From: an uncultured Phycisphaerae bacterium | GTDB taxonomy: Bacteria > Planctomycetota > Phycisphaerae > UBA1845 > Fen-1342 | Direction: 5' to 3' | DNA length: 64,000 bases | Assembly: GCA_937928595.1 (NCBI GenBank) | Contig: CALGJV010000013.1 | Location: forward strand, 1 to 64,000 | In this document: in pieces, positions 37,121 to 46,505 of the stretch | How the letters are laid out: the number at the start of each line of letters is the position of its first letter | Numbering within the stretch: the first letter of the stretch is position 1 | Notes under the pieces: model-generated | The model's input: the letters and a program-made list of their open reading frames with translations, nothing else | Told to the model about the DNA's origin: nothing | Databases searched by the model: none | Translations under genes and position numbers: made by a program

Positions 37121-38245
37121 ATGTCTCGCATTCTACTTGCTGGTTCGATGGTTGCGGCCCTGTGCGTGGCGGCGGCCACCGCTCAGGAGCGCGTGAGCGC
37201 GACGGAGAAGGGCAGCATCCTGATCTTCCCGAAGGTCGAGGTCCGCTACAACGCGGCGGGTGACCTGATCCAGGACACGTTCATTCAGATTTCGAACGAC
37301 TTCAACGAGCCGCGCTGGATCCTGCTGTATTTCGTCAGCGAGACCTGCACGAACGTTGACAACGACATCACCCTCACGCAGAACGAGCCGGCTTACTGGT
37401 CGGCTGCGACCGGCCTGCCGAAGGGCGTGTCGCCGTGGGGCGTCCTGGGCCAGCCGTATCCGGATCCGGAAGGCAGCACCGACCTGGTGTCGCGCGGCTA
37501 CGTGATAGCGATCGCGATCAACAGTGCCCACCAGCCGGTCCGTTGGAATCACCTGACGGGCGTGGCGACGATCGTCAACTACGCCAACGGCGACGCGTGG
37601 GAATACAACGCCTACGCGTTCCAGGCGATTGCCGGCAGCAACAACGGCCAGGTCCTGAACAGCACGGGTGAACTGTACCTCAACGGCTCGATGTACGACT
37701 ACGGCTTTAACCGCCTGGTGCTCGAGTACATCGCGAGCGGTTCGACGGCGTTCTCGGGCGGCGGCCAGGTTGTCACCCACGACACGGAGCTCGCGCTCAT
37801 GATCCTGGACCAGGATCTGCGTCAGGACTACGAGGGCCCGTTCCAGACCAAGGCGCGCTTCGAGATCTGGAATGAGAACGAGACCAGCTTCTCGGGCTCG
37901 GAATACTGCTTCACGAAGTGGGACCAGTCGCTGCTCAGCAGCAAGGGCCGCCACTTCCTGGTCGGCAACCTCCAGACGAACCGTGGCCGTGCCCGCATTG
38001 ACGGCATCGCCAGCCCGGTCGTTTGCGGTCAGGGTAGCCGCGCGTACTCGCTGCTCGGCGTGGCCGCGAAGATCTTGACGTTCTCGAGCGGTGACGTGGC
38101 GACGGCCGGCACGAACCTGGTCGGCGTCGGCACCGAGTCCGCGACGATCAAGTATGACCTGTGGAGCCAGCCGGAGGAGCTGAAGGCCAAGATGAACGGC
38201 TTCGGCGGCCTGCAGTCGGCTCCGGTGAACACGATGCCCCGCTAG
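37121..38245 (+). CDS. Secreted protein of unknown function, probably highly expressed
   Basis: The 374-residue product begins with a clear signal peptide (MSRILLAGSMVAALCVAAA, cleaved near TAQ-ER). The mature part is beta-rich and acidic, with aromatic/Asn/Gly-rich strands (GSILIFPKVEVRYNAAG, ITLTQNEPAYWSAATG) and four cysteines. I recognise no domain. Codon use is cleaner than in neighbours (mostly AAC, GAC, GGC, CTG), the ribosome-binding site AAGGAAGGG is strong, and two tandem hairpins follow, all suggesting an abundant exported or surface protein. It stands alone, with long gaps on both sides. Confidence 0.85.
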   Translation: MSRILLAGSMVAALCVAAATAQERVSATEKGSILIFPKVEVRYNAAGDLIQDTFIQISNDFNEPRWILLYFVSETCTNVDNDITLTQNEPAYWSAATGLPKGVSPWGVLGQPYPDPEGSTDLVSRGYVIAIAINSAHQPVRWNHLTGVATIVNYANGDAWEYNAYAFQAIAGSNNGQVLNSTGELYLNGSMYDYGFNRLVLEYIASGSTAFSGGGQVVTHDTELALMILDQDLRQDYEGPFQTKARFEIWNENETSFSGSEYCFTKWDQSLLSSKGRHFLVGNLQTNRGRARIDGIASPVVCGQGSRAYSLLGVAAKILTFSSGDVATAGTNLVGVGTESATIKYDLWSQPEELKAKMNGFGGLQSAPVNTMPR

Positions 38246-38285
38246 CTCCCTGAACTAGTTGAGCTCGGGTTCGTAGGAAGCATGC

Positions 38286-38326
38286 GACGGGAGCCGGGCA
38301 CGCCAACGGCGAGTTCGGCTCCCGTC
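38286..38326. terminator. Terminator-like hairpin 1 after the secreted-protein gene
   Basis: GACGGGAGCCG (38286-38296) pairs perfectly with CGGCTCCCGTC (38316-38326), giving an 11-bp stem 40 nt past the stop. No T-tract follows. Confidence 0.55.
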
Positions 38327-38344
38327 CAGCCTTATGTTCCGTAA

Positions 38345-38377
38345 TCCCTCCCGGCGACAGCATCGCCGGGTGAGGGA
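38345..38377. terminator. Terminator-like hairpin 2
   Basis: CCCGGCGA and TCGCCGGG form an 8-bp stem around CAGCA, extended by TCCCT/AGGGA beyond a two-base bulge. In tandem with the preceding hairpin it isolates the next gene, or protects the 3' end of an abundant mRNA. Confidence 0.5.
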
Positions 38378-38490
38378 GAAAGACGCTCCGACGAGTTCCG
38401 GCCGCTTGCGGGCGGCGGCGAGCCGCCGCACGATACATCTGCGGGTTTGGTTGCGGGCCTTTTCGGATCCACGCTGGACGTAGTGCAAAG

Positions 38491-39324
38491 ATGCGACAGA
38501 GTTGTCATAGCGTGCTGCTGGGGATCGGCGTATTGTTCCTGCTGGGGCTCGCCGCCGGGTGCATCAGTCCGGGTCCGGCCGTCGGGAAGCCGACCACGCA
38601 GCCCGCGCCGGGGCCCACCGCCGAACAGCTTCGCGCGCGGGCCGAGGTGCTCTGGTCGGCGCGGGTGCGCGAGGACTGGGCCGCGACGCTGGAATTTCAG
38701 CGGCCGGCGGAGCGCGAGAAGATCGATCGTGAGGAATGGGTCAACTGGCACAAGCAGAACGAGCCGCTGGTCATCCAGCGGTACGAGTTGGGGACGGTCG
38801 TGACGGAGGGGCCGCTCGGCTGGGTACAAGTGAAGTACACTTCCGGCGCCCGCAAGTTCCCGGGGATTGCCCCGCGCGAGGCGGAACGGTGGGAGAATTG
38901 GCGGGCCGTGGACGGCACCTGGTATCCGCTGGGGCCGCGCGAGGACGACACGATGCCGCGGGCCCCGGTACTGCGGAACGCCGCCGAGGAGCAGCGGCTA
39001 CGGAGTCGCTGGGAGGCCACGTGGGCGGCCCGTCAGGCGCGGGACTGGGCGGCGCTCTACGCGCTGACCGACCCCGCCGACCACGAAACGGTGACGCTCG
39101 AGATGCTGGCGAAAGACGAAGAAGCCTTCACGCACATCGCGGCGGACGTGCAGTGGGTCGAGGTCGTGGGGGAGCATGATCGCGGCCGCGTATGCGTGGT
39201 GTATCGCGCGAAGTTCAACGATCCGAGCCTTCAGAAAGCGTTGCCGCAGGAGTTTGTCCGAATCGAGCCGTGGGTGCGGCGCGACGGGCAGTGGTATCGG
39301 GAACTCGTGACGACGGGCAGGTGA
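38491..39324 (+). CDS. Lipoprotein with internally duplicated domain
   Basis: The 277-residue product has a lipobox (LGLAAGC). The mature part is two related units of about 100 residues: LRARAEVLWSARVREDWAA...YELGTVV...WRAVDGTWYPL, and LRSRWEATWAARQARDWAA...VQWVEVV...WVRRDGQWYREL. The fold per unit resembles small nuclear-transport-factor-2-like domains (helices then a curved sheet), but that is a guess. Function is unknown. It is followed after 13 bp by the FG-GAP lipoprotein gene and is probably co-transcribed with it. Confidence 0.82.
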   Translation: MRQSCHSVLLGIGVLFLLGLAAGCISPGPAVGKPTTQPAPGPTAEQLRARAEVLWSARVREDWAATLEFQRPAEREKIDREEWVNWHKQNEPLVIQRYELGTVVTEGPLGWVQVKYTSGARKFPGIAPREAERWENWRAVDGTWYPLGPREDDTMPRAPVLRNAAEEQRLRSRWEATWAARQARDWAALYALTDPADHETVTLEMLAKDEEAFTHIAADVQWVEVVGEHDRGRVCVVYRAKFNDPSLQKALPQEFVRIEPWVRRDGQWYRELVTTGR

Positions 39325-39337
39325 GCGAGGAGCGCTT

Positions 39338-40639
39338 GTGCAGCGGATCATGGGTCTGACATTACTGGGGCTGCTCATTGCGGGCTGCGGCGATCGCCGT
39401 GGCGGCGTCACGCCGAGCAAAAACCAGCCGTCGGCAGCGGTTCCGCCGTCGGTCGTGCGCTTCACGCTCTGCAACGGCGGTTTGCCGGACACGGGCAACT
39501 GGAAGTGCGACCCGCTGCTGGTCGACATGGGCGGGGGATCGCCGCTGGAACTGGTGGCCTTCGCGCGGCTGGGTGACGGGCCGCGGATCTGGCGCTATGC
39601 GGGTGACTGCCGGTGGGAGGAGCGCTCCGTCGGACTGGAATTCGAGGGGCAGAAGTCCTGCGGCGGCGGTCTGGCGCTCGCGGACGTCAACGGTGATGGG
39701 CAAGCCGACCTGGTGGTGGCGGACCACTGCCAGGGGTTGTTCGTCTTCCTGCGGGACGGCGACGGTTTTCGGGTGGGCGTGCGGAGTCTGTTCCACGAAC
39801 CGGTCGTTCGTCCGGGTGACGACAAGACGATGTACATCGGCGTCGAGGACGTCGCCGTCGGCGATATCAACGGCGACGGCCATGTGGACCTCGTTGCCTG
39901 CTCGAGCGACTCGGGCGGCATCTACGTTTACGCCGGCGACGGTTCGGGCACCAACTGGACCTGGCTGCAGACCAACCTGCCCAACACGGGCTGGGGGAAT
40001 CGAATCGCGCTGGCCGACGTGAACGGCGACGGGTTGCTCGATGTGGTCTGCACCTACAACGAAGGTCCGCGCGTGTGGCTCGGTGACGGCCGCGGCGGCT
40101 TCGCTGCGTCTTCGGTCGGCTTGCCGTCTCCGCCGATTTACGGCCTGTTCCACGGGCTTCAGGTCCGGGACGTGAACGAGGACGGGCGACCGGACCTCGT
40201 GATCGCGAACTGGGTGGACGGTCCCGAGGTCTACCTGCAGCGGCAGGACGGCGTCTGGCTGAAGCAGCCGGACGTGTTTCCCGAGCTGCTCGGCGGGGCG
40301 TTCGGCGTGGCGGTGGGCGACGTCGATCGCGATGGGCACGTCGACCTGGCGGTGACCGGCCGGCGGCTGGACCCGGACAAGGTGGGCTTTGTCTACGGCG
40401 TCTTCATCCTGAAAGGCGATGGTACCGGCACCGGCTGGCATTGGCTCCGCGACACGGGTCTGCCGGACGTCGGGTTGCCGTTCAACTGGGGCGCCGAGCT
40501 GGCGGACTTCGACGGGGACGGCGTGCTGGATCTGGTCGTCGGCAGCGGCGGCATCGTCGCGACCAGCATGGAGTATGACCGCCCGATCTTCAAAGCGGGC
40601 CTGCTCGTGTGGCGGGCGCAGTTGGCGGACAAGCGTTAG
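39338..40639 (+). CDS. FG-GAP/VCBS repeat beta-propeller lipoprotein
   Basis: The 433-residue protein has a signal peptide with lipobox LIAGC. The mature part carries about six repeats containing a Ca-binding DxNxDGxxDL loop, for example [56 protein letters not shown] and [14 protein letters not shown]. These build an integrin-like beta-propeller on the cell surface or periplasmic face, commonly for binding or carbohydrate recognition. GTG 39338 has GAGGAG just upstream. No catalytic residues are visible. Confidence 0.9.
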   Translation: MQRIMGLTLLGLLIAGCGDRRGGVTPSKNQPSAAVPPSVVRFTLCNGGLPDTGNWKCDPLLVDMGGGSPLELVAFARLGDGPRIWRYAGDCRWEERSVGLEFEGQKSCGGGLALADVNGDGQADLVVADHCQGLFVFLRDGDGFRVGVRSLFHEPVVRPGDDKTMYIGVEDVAVGDINGDGHVDLVACSSDSGGIYVYAGDGSGTNWTWLQTNLPNTGWGNRIALADVNGDGLLDVVCTYNEGPRVWLGDGRGGFAASSVGLPSPPIYGLFHGLQVRDVNEDGRPDLVIANWVDGPEVYLQRQDGVWLKQPDVFPELLGGAFGVAVGDVDRDGHVDLAVTGRRLDPDKVGFVYGVFILKGDGTGTGWHWLRDTGLPDVGLPFNWGAELADFDGDGVLDLVVGSGGIVATSMEYDRPIFKAGLLVWRAQLADKR

Positions 40640-40785
40640 GCCGGCAGCCGGGCGCGGCGCGTGTTGGAGGCACGCGGCCGTGTGCGGCGGTCGGAGAGTT
40701 GATCCGGCGTCGGGCCGTGCGGCCGGCGTGCTGCCAATGGAGGAAGCGGCGGCCTCGGGCCGCGGTTGGGGAAAGGAGACGGACC

Positions 40786-42402
40786 ATGGGAAAGAAGCAG
40801 AGGACGCTGCGCGCGCCGATGTTGCTGGCGCTGGCGGCGGGTTGCGTGCTGGGGCTGACGCTCGGCGGTTGCCCGGCCGTGACCGACGGGAACACGATCA
40901 CAGATGGAACCGGCCTGACGGGGCCGCAAGGAAACACCAGCAGCACGGGCAACAACGGCTCGACCGGAGTGACCAGTGCGACCGGGGTCACCGGCGCGAC
41001 CGGGGCTACGGGTGCGCAGGGGCCGCAAGGTCCGGCCGGCGCGCCCGGCGAGACCGGGCCTGCCGGCCCGCCGGGCGAGACCGGTCCGGCCGGCGCCCAA
41101 GGCGAGGTGGGTCCGCAGGGTGAGACCGGCCCGCAAGGCGAGATGGGCCCGCCGGGGCCGCAGGGTCCGGCCGGTCCGCAGGGCGAGCCGGGGCCGATGG
41201 GGCCGGCAGGTCCAGCGGGCCCCATGGGTCCCATGGGGCCGATGGGGCCAGTGGGCCCGATGGGGCCGCAAGGGCCGGAAGGGCCGCCCGGCCCGCCGGG
41301 CTCGTCGGCGGACATCCAGGCGGGTCCGGGGCTCATGCGGGAGGGCGATGAGCTGTCGCTCGACACGGAGTTCACCGACGGACGGTACTGGACGCTGGGC
41401 GGGAACTTCACCGCGGCGACGCAGGTGCTGGGCACGCTGACCACGCAAGCGATCGAGCTGATCGTGGACGGCGTGCGTGCGCTGCGGATCGAGCCGAGCG
41501 CTCTCAGTCCGAACCTGATCGCCGGGTTCGCGGGCAATGCCGCGGACGCCGGCTTGTCCGGCGTGGCCGTCCTGGGCGGCGGAGCGGCGAGCGACGGCGC
41601 GGGCGGCAGCGGTGTGAACCGCGTGACAGATGACTACGGAGTGATCGTCGGCGGCCTCGGGAACCGGGCGGGCAGCGACAATGGCGACCCGGACGACGCG
41701 CCGTTCGCGGCGGTCCTGGGCGGAACGGGCAACCGCGCGGAAGGCGCCAACAGCGTCGTGCTGGGCGGTGCCGACAACCGCGCCAGCGGACCGTTCAGCC
41801 TCGCGGCCGGCCGGCGGGCGCGGGCGCAACACACCGGTTCTTTCGTGTGGGCGGACACGCTGGACGAGGACTTCGGCTCGGTGCGGGACAACGAGTTCCG
41901 CGTGCGGGCCGGCGGCGGCGCGACCTTCCAGCTCGGCGGCGTGAGCAAGTCGGTGTCGCTGCGGGCGACCGGCAACCGCCTGATCGACACGAGTGTGAAC
42001 GCGTTCCTCAGCCTCGGCGGGACGTGGACCAATGCCTGCGACCGCACGCTCAAGGACAACTTCGAGCAGGTCGACGGGCGGGTCGTGCTCGACCAGCTCG
42101 CGCGGGTGCCCATTCTGACCTGGAATTACAAGTCGGAGGACACACACATTCGGCACATGGGCCCGATGGCCCAGGACTTCTTTGGCACGTTCGGCGTGGG
42201 CTATGACGACACGTCGATCACGACCGTTGACGCCAACGGCGTCGCGCTGGCGGCGATCAAGGGGCTGCACCAGATCGTCAAGGAGCTGGACGCGCGGCTG
42301 ACGGTGCAGCAGCAGCAACTGACGCAGTTGCAGGCCCAGTTCGCGGCGCTCCAGGCCCGCGTGGAGGCGCTGGAAGCCGCGGCGAAGGCCGCGCCGAAGT
42401 AG
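40786..42402 (+). CDS. Collagen-like lipoprotein with YadA-like head and S74 chaperone domain
   Basis: The 538-residue product has a signal peptide with lipobox LGGC (C29). A collagen-like stretch of about 35 unbroken Gly-X-Y triplets runs from residue 67 to 170 ([19 protein letters not shown] style). Head repeats like those of trimeric YadA adhesins follow at about 275-370 ([14 protein letters not shown]), then an endosialidase-type S74 intramolecular chaperone near 417-510 ([35 protein letters not shown]). A coiled coil ([16 protein letters not shown]) ends it. The architecture predicts a trimeric surface fibre. S74 domains often self-cleave after assembly. AAAGGAG lies seven bases before ATG. 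Confidence 0.92.
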   Translation: MGKKQRTLRAPMLLALAAGCVLGLTLGGCPAVTDGNTITDGTGLTGPQGNTSSTGNNGSTGVTSATGVTGATGATGAQGPQGPAGAPGETGPAGPPGETGPAGAQGEVGPQGETGPQGEMGPPGPQGPAGPQGEPGPMGPAGPAGPMGPMGPMGPVGPMGPQGPEGPPGPPGSSADIQAGPGLMREGDELSLDTEFTDGRYWTLGGNFTAATQVLGTLTTQAIELIVDGVRALRIEPSALSPNLIAGFAGNAADAGLSGVAVLGGGAASDGAGGSGVNRVTDDYGVIVGGLGNRAGSDNGDPDDAPFAAVLGGTGNRAEGANSVVLGGADNRASGPFSLAAGRRARAQHTGSFVWADTLDEDFGSVRDNEFRVRAGGGATFQLGGVSKSVSLRATGNRLIDTSVNAFLSLGGTWTNACDRTLKDNFEQVDGRVVLDQLARVPILTWNYKSEDTHIRHMGPMAQDFFGTFGVGYDDTSITTVDANGVALAAIKGLHQIVKELDARLTVQQQQLTQLQAQFAALQARVEALEAAAKAAPK

Positions 42403-42757
42403 GAACCGTGTACCGCGCGGGCGCGGGTGCCGGCCGGACGTCGCCGGTAAGCCTGGCTGCCCGCCGCGGCAGGAACGAGGAAGGAGGACGCGACCCCGCG
42501 GCGACGCCCCCGCGGAACGCCCGGCTGGACCGGTGCGAAACGGAGCGGTAAGGTGCGCTCCGTCGGGCGTGTGGAGAGTTGTTCGGGTAAGGAGCGGGCG
42601 GGCCGGCCGGCCGGATGGGAAGTCCAGACAGCGCTTCCCGCGAGGTCGACCGGCCCCCGGGGCCGGACACCGGCCGCCGGGACGTCACCCGCTGGGACAG
42701 AAGCTTCCGGAAGGACGGGTCGGTTCGCGGAGCGGCCGGCCTGGGAGGACACGACAG
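42403..42757. other. Intergenic leader region
   Basis: This 355-bp stretch shows no convincing gene, RNA or terminator. It shares GGAGAGTTG (42573-42581), followed by TC and GG, with the leader of the preceding gene (40693-40701). A GGGAGG ribosome-binding site at its end serves the next gene. Confidence 0.4.
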
Positions 42758-44200
42758 ATGCGCGCAGTCTGCGTCTATTGTTTATGGGCCGCAGTGGTGC
42801 TGGCGGGGCGGGCGACGGGTCAGACCTGCACCATGCAATGGTCCAACCTGACCCCGACACCCAACCTGAGCGGCATTGTCCACGCCTTGACGGTGCACGA
42901 CGAGGATGCGACCGGACCCAAGCGGCAGTCGCTCTATGTGGGCGGCACGTTCCTGAACGCGGGGGGGCTTTCGGCGTCGCGGATCGCACGCTGGGACGGG
43001 TCGGCGTGGTACGCACTGGGGCTCGGCATCACCGGCGCCTCGGTGTTCTCGTTGCAGGAGTATGACGAGGACGGCACGGGCCCGAACAAGGCCCACCTGT
43101 TCGTGGGAGGCAACTTCACCCAGGCCGGCGGATTCGAGGCTTACAACATCGCCCGCTGGAACGGCACGGGCTGGACGGCCGTTGGAATCGGCCTCAACGG
43201 CCCCGCGTACGCGATGGTCGTCTACGACGAGGACGGCACCGGGCCCCAGAAGCCCAACCTGATCGTCGGCGGGCTCTTCACGCTGGCGGGCGGTTCGCCC
43301 GCGAACCGGATCGCCCGCTGGAACGGATCGGCCTGGTCGGCGCTGGGAGATGGGTTGAACGGCTATTGCGCCGCACTGGCCGTCTTCGACGAGGACGGCA
43401 CCGGCCCGCAGAAGCCGAACATGTTCGCGGGGGGCGGGTTCACGGTCGCCGGGGCCGGCATCGCCAGTCACGTGGCGCGCTGGAACGGCTCGGCGTGGTC
43501 CTCGCTGGTGGTCTTTCCGAACCCGGACGGCGTGGACGGCACGGTGTACAGTCTGCTGGCCGCCGACGACGACGGCAGCGGCCCGCGGCCGACCGCGTTG
43601 TTTGTGGGAGGCGCGTTCGGGCAGGCGGGCGGGATCACCGCGAGCAACATCGCGCGCTGGACGGGCACGCAGTGGACGACGGTCGGCAGCGGGCTGAACG
43701 CCCCGCCCTTCGCGATGTCCGTCTTCGATCCGGACGACGGCGGGTCGCAGCAGCCCGCCTTGTACGTGGCGGGTTCGTTCACGCAGGCGGGAGGGAGCTC
43801 GGCCAACCGCGTCGCACGGTGGAACGGGAGTACCTGGGCCGGGCTCGACACCGGCACGAACGGCGAGGTGCGGGCGACCGCAGTTTACGATGCCGACGGC
43901 ACGGGCCCCGACTTGTCGGGCCTCTACACCGGCGGGCAGTTCACGACCGCCGGCACGCGTACCGTCACCAACCTGGCACGCTGGATGTGCCTCCCGCCGG
44001 AGGGCCGCCCGGGCGACCTGAACTGCGACAACGTGGTGAACTTCGACGACATCGATCCGTTTGTGTTGGCGCTGTCGGGTCAGGCGGCGTACCAGGCCGC
44101 ATACCCTGCCTGTCGCTACCTGAACGCGGACTGCAACAACGACGGAGTTGTGGACTTCAATGATATCGACCCGTTCGTCGCGCTCCTCAGCGGCGGTTGA
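42758..44200 (+). CDS. Secreted seven-repeat beta-propeller protein with dockerin-like C-terminus
   Basis: A signal peptide (VYCLWAAVVLAGRATG) precedes seven repeats of about 50-55 residues with the core GGxFxxAGG...IARWNGSAW and linkers like YDEDGTGPQKPN. This suggests a seven-bladed propeller. Residues about 428-480 hold two Ca-binding dockerin-type loops, GDLNCDNVVNFDDIDPF and ADCNNDGVVDFNDIDPF, a frequent C-terminal module in Planctomycetota exported proteins. GGGAGG lies nine bases before ATG 42758. Function is unknown; surface display or attachment is plausible. Confidence 0.9.
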   Translation: MRAVCVYCLWAAVVLAGRATGQTCTMQWSNLTPTPNLSGIVHALTVHDEDATGPKRQSLYVGGTFLNAGGLSASRIARWDGSAWYALGLGITGASVFSLQEYDEDGTGPNKAHLFVGGNFTQAGGFEAYNIARWNGTGWTAVGIGLNGPAYAMVVYDEDGTGPQKPNLIVGGLFTLAGGSPANRIARWNGSAWSALGDGLNGYCAALAVFDEDGTGPQKPNMFAGGGFTVAGAGIASHVARWNGSAWSSLVVFPNPDGVDGTVYSLLAADDDGSGPRPTALFVGGAFGQAGGITASNIARWTGTQWTTVGSGLNAPPFAMSVFDPDDGGSQQPALYVAGSFTQAGGSSANRVARWNGSTWAGLDTGTNGEVRATAVYDADGTGPDLSGLYTGGQFTTAGTRTVTNLARWMCLPPEGRPGDLNCDNVVNFDDIDPFVLALSGQAAYQAAYPACRYLNADCNNDGVVDFNDIDPFVALLSGG

Positions 44201-44271
44201 GCGGCGGGCGGCGCGCGCGGACTTCGCGACGGGCCGGTTGGGCCGTGCGGCACGACCGGCCCGCCGTGCGC

Positions 44272-45105
44272 CTACTCCACGACGATCCGCAGGCTGATGT
44301 ACGCACTCCGCGTGGCGCTCATCGGGCGGTGCGCCCGCGCGGCCGACCGGCACTCGGCCGCGCCGAGGTGCCAGCAGCCGCCGCGCAGCACCCGCATGTA
44401 ATCCTGGGGGTTGTCGGTGGTCACGGGTCGGCCGTCCCCGGGCGCGCCCTCATAGCTGGGCCGCCACACGTCTTCGCACCATTCCCACGCGTTGCCGTGC
44501 ATGTGATAGAGCCCCCACGGATTGGGCTTGAGACTGTGGACCGACTGCACGCGCATCACGGCGTCCGGGCGCCGGAAGTACGCGTATTCCGGCAGCCGGC
44601 TGACATCGTTCCCGAAGCTGTACGCCGTTGTCGTGCCGGCGCGGCAGGCGTACTCCCACTCGGCCTCGCTCGGCAGGCGTGCGGTGCAGCCGATGCGGGC
44701 CGACAGGCGACGACAGAACTCCTGGCAGTCGTCCCAATTCACTTTCGTGACCGGCCAGTCGGCACCCTTGTGCCAGCTCGGGTTTTCGCCCATGACGGCC
44801 TGCCACTGGGCCTGCGTCACTTCGTACCGGCCGATCCAGAACGAGCGGGCGAACGTGACGAGGTGCTGCGGGCCCTCGTAATCCGTGCGACCGGGTTCGT
44901 CCGGCGGCGAGCCCATCAGGAACTGCCCGGCCGGGATTTCCACGAGCTCCAGCCGGACGCCGCCGCCGAGATCGAGGGCCCGCTGCGGGCGGGGGCCGGA
45001 AGCCGACGCAGGGGTGGGCGAGCGCGAGCCGGCCGCGGTGCAGCCGGCGGGCAGGCCGAAGCCGATCAGAACGAGGCCGAACGCGGTCGCGAGACGGGCG
45101 AACAT
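44272..45105 (-). CDS. Formylglycine-generating-enzyme-like (SUMF1/FGE-sulfatase) lipoprotein
   Basis: The 277-residue product has a lipobox (GLPAGC) and an FGE-sulfatase domain: IPAGQFLMGSPPDEPGR, FWIGRYEVTQAQWQAVMG, PVTKVNWDDCQEFCRRL, RLPSEAEWEYACRAGT, NAWEWCEDVW and RVLRGGCWHLGA. Such proteins either oxidise sulfatase cysteines or serve as non-catalytic binding modules. The active cysteine pair of true FGE cannot be assigned with confidence, and no sulfatase gene is near. GGAG is correctly placed before ATG 45105. It is convergent with the propeller gene. Confidence 0.88.
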   Translation of the reverse strand: MFARLATAFGLVLIGFGLPAGCTAAGSRSPTPASASGPRPQRALDLGGGVRLELVEIPAGQFLMGSPPDEPGRTDYEGPQHLVTFARSFWIGRYEVTQAQWQAVMGENPSWHKGADWPVTKVNWDDCQEFCRRLSARIGCTARLPSEAEWEYACRAGTTTAYSFGNDVSRLPEYAYFRRPDAVMRVQSVHSLKPNPWGLYHMHGNAWEWCEDVWRPSYEGAPGDGRPVTTDNPQDYMRVLRGGCWHLGAAECRSAARAHRPMSATRSAYISLRIVVE

Positions 45106-45214
45106 GGGGGCTCCCGTGGGGGTTTTTCCGGCTGCCCCCCAGTGTACCCGCGCGCTGCCGCGGTGGGTGCGGGCGGCCACACCGAAAAATCGGCCGCCGG
45201 CCCCGCGCCACCGG

Positions 45215-46258
45215 TCATTCGAGCAGCCAGCGCCGCATCCGCTCCACGTTCTCCCGCAGCCACCGAACCTTCCGCGCGACCATCTGGAGCACACCGAAGC
45301 CCGGAAGCCGTCCGAATGAGCCGGTCATCGCGATCGGCAGGGCGGCCTCCGCGACCAGCGACTCGATCATCAGCCACGGAATGACGCGGCGGTGATCGTC
45401 GGGCAGCGGCTGTCCGGCCAGGTACCCCGCCAGGAACCGCCGCATCCGTGTTTCGTCGAAGTACGCCGGCCATTCCTGCGGCCCCGCGGTGCCGCGCAGG
45501 ATGGAGAACTGGAGCATGCCGTACGCCACGTCGATGATCCGGGGTTGGTGCCGGGCGGCGTCGAAGTCCAGCAGCGCCACCACGCGCTGGTCGCGGAAGA
45601 GCATGTTTCCCGGGTGCCAGTCCCCGTGGATGATCGTCGCCGGCCACGCGGCGAGGCCCCCGTGTTCCACGCGCTCGGCCGCCTGGTCGTACAGCTCGTG
45701 CAGCTGCTGCGTGAGGTGCAGCAGTTCGGCCTCGTGTCCGACGACCGAATCGTGGCTGCCTGCCACGGTCGGAATCGCGTTCAGCCCGTTTCGGACGGAC
45801 GGCGCGTCGTGGTAGCTGCCCGTCGGCGGGTTCCACTCGGTGCGGAAGTCGGTGACCGCCCCGTGATACTCGGCCAGCGCCCGCCCGGCGTAGGTTGTCT
45901 CCTCGAGGGAGCCTGCGTAGCGCGTGCCCTCGACGTACTCGAAAAGCTCGTAGACGTGCCCGTGCAACTGGAGCAGCGAGTTGTGCTCGTCCCGCGTGCC
46001 GATGAGGGCCGGCACGGGAAACCGCCGCTCGCGCAGGTGTCCGACCAGCGCGTGGGAAAACGCGACCTTGAACGGATCGTCGCGGCCGACGGCACGGCGC
46101 TTGAGCAGAAACTTGCCCCGCGCGCTGGTCAGCAGCAGCTTGGGGGCGCGGCGCGAGCCCCTCAGAAACTCCTGAGCACTTTCGATGACGCCGAGGTCGT
46201 AGTGGCTGAGCACGACGGCCAGCTCGTCGGGGGCGAACCGTTCACGGTCCCCGCTCAT
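45215..46258 (-). CDS. APH/choline-kinase-family phosphotransferase
   Basis: The 347-residue product is a small-molecule kinase of the aminoglycoside phosphotransferase fold. A nucleotide-binding lysine lies in GKFLLKRR, the catalytic loop is IIHGDWHPGNMLF, and the metal-binding segment is VVALLDFDAAR. Substrates in this family range from homoserine and choline to sugars and antibiotics, and nothing here decides which. ATG 46258 is chosen because upstream in-frame ATGs at 46306 and 46309 overlap a TATGAT -10 element, and GGAAG lies just before 46258. Confidence 0.88.
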   Translation of the reverse strand: MSGDRERFAPDELAVVLSHYDLGVIESAQEFLRGSRRAPKLLLTSARGKFLLKRRAVGRDDPFKVAFSHALVGHLRERRFPVPALIGTRDEHNSLLQLHGHVYELFEYVEGTRYAGSLEETTYAGRALAEYHGAVTDFRTEWNPPTGSYHDAPSVRNGLNAIPTVAGSHDSVVGHEAELLHLTQQLHELYDQAAERVEHGGLAAWPATIIHGDWHPGNMLFRDQRVVALLDFDAARHQPRIIDVAYGMLQFSILRGTAGPQEWPAYFDETRMRRFLAGYLAGQPLPDDHRRVIPWLMIESLVAEAALPIAMTGSFGRLPGFGVLQMVARKVRWLRENVERMRRWLLE

Positions 46259-46304
46259 GCCGCTTCCGTTGGTTGCGCCCGTCACGTAGCCACCTGCGTC
46301 CGCC

Positions 46305-46332
46305 ATCATAGCGCGCCGCCGCCGTCCCGCAA
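46305..46332 (-). promoter_or_regulatory. Promoter of the phosphotransferase gene
   Basis: TTGCGG (46332-46327), a 16-bp spacer and TATGAT (46310-46305) lie on the minus strand. This gives a leader of about 40 nt before ATG 46258. Confidence 0.55.
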
Positions 46333-46505
46333 ACCGGTGGGGACCATCGGAACGTGATGGGCGTACCGGGCGGTCGCCGCCGGTGGGCGGCGGGAGTCCG
46401 CGGGTCTGCCCCGCGACGACGCGGAGGCGTAGAATCGGAGAGGCAGAGACCGGATAATCAGGGCCGCTACGGCTCGCTGCGTCGCTCGACCTTGGAGTTC
46501 GTGCC

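Noticed and set aside
40970-41310. Short-period DNA repeats that could suggest a tandem repeat or CRISPR-like array
   Set aside because: The periodicity is 9 bp and encodes Gly-X-Y triplets of the collagen-like protein. There are no spacers.
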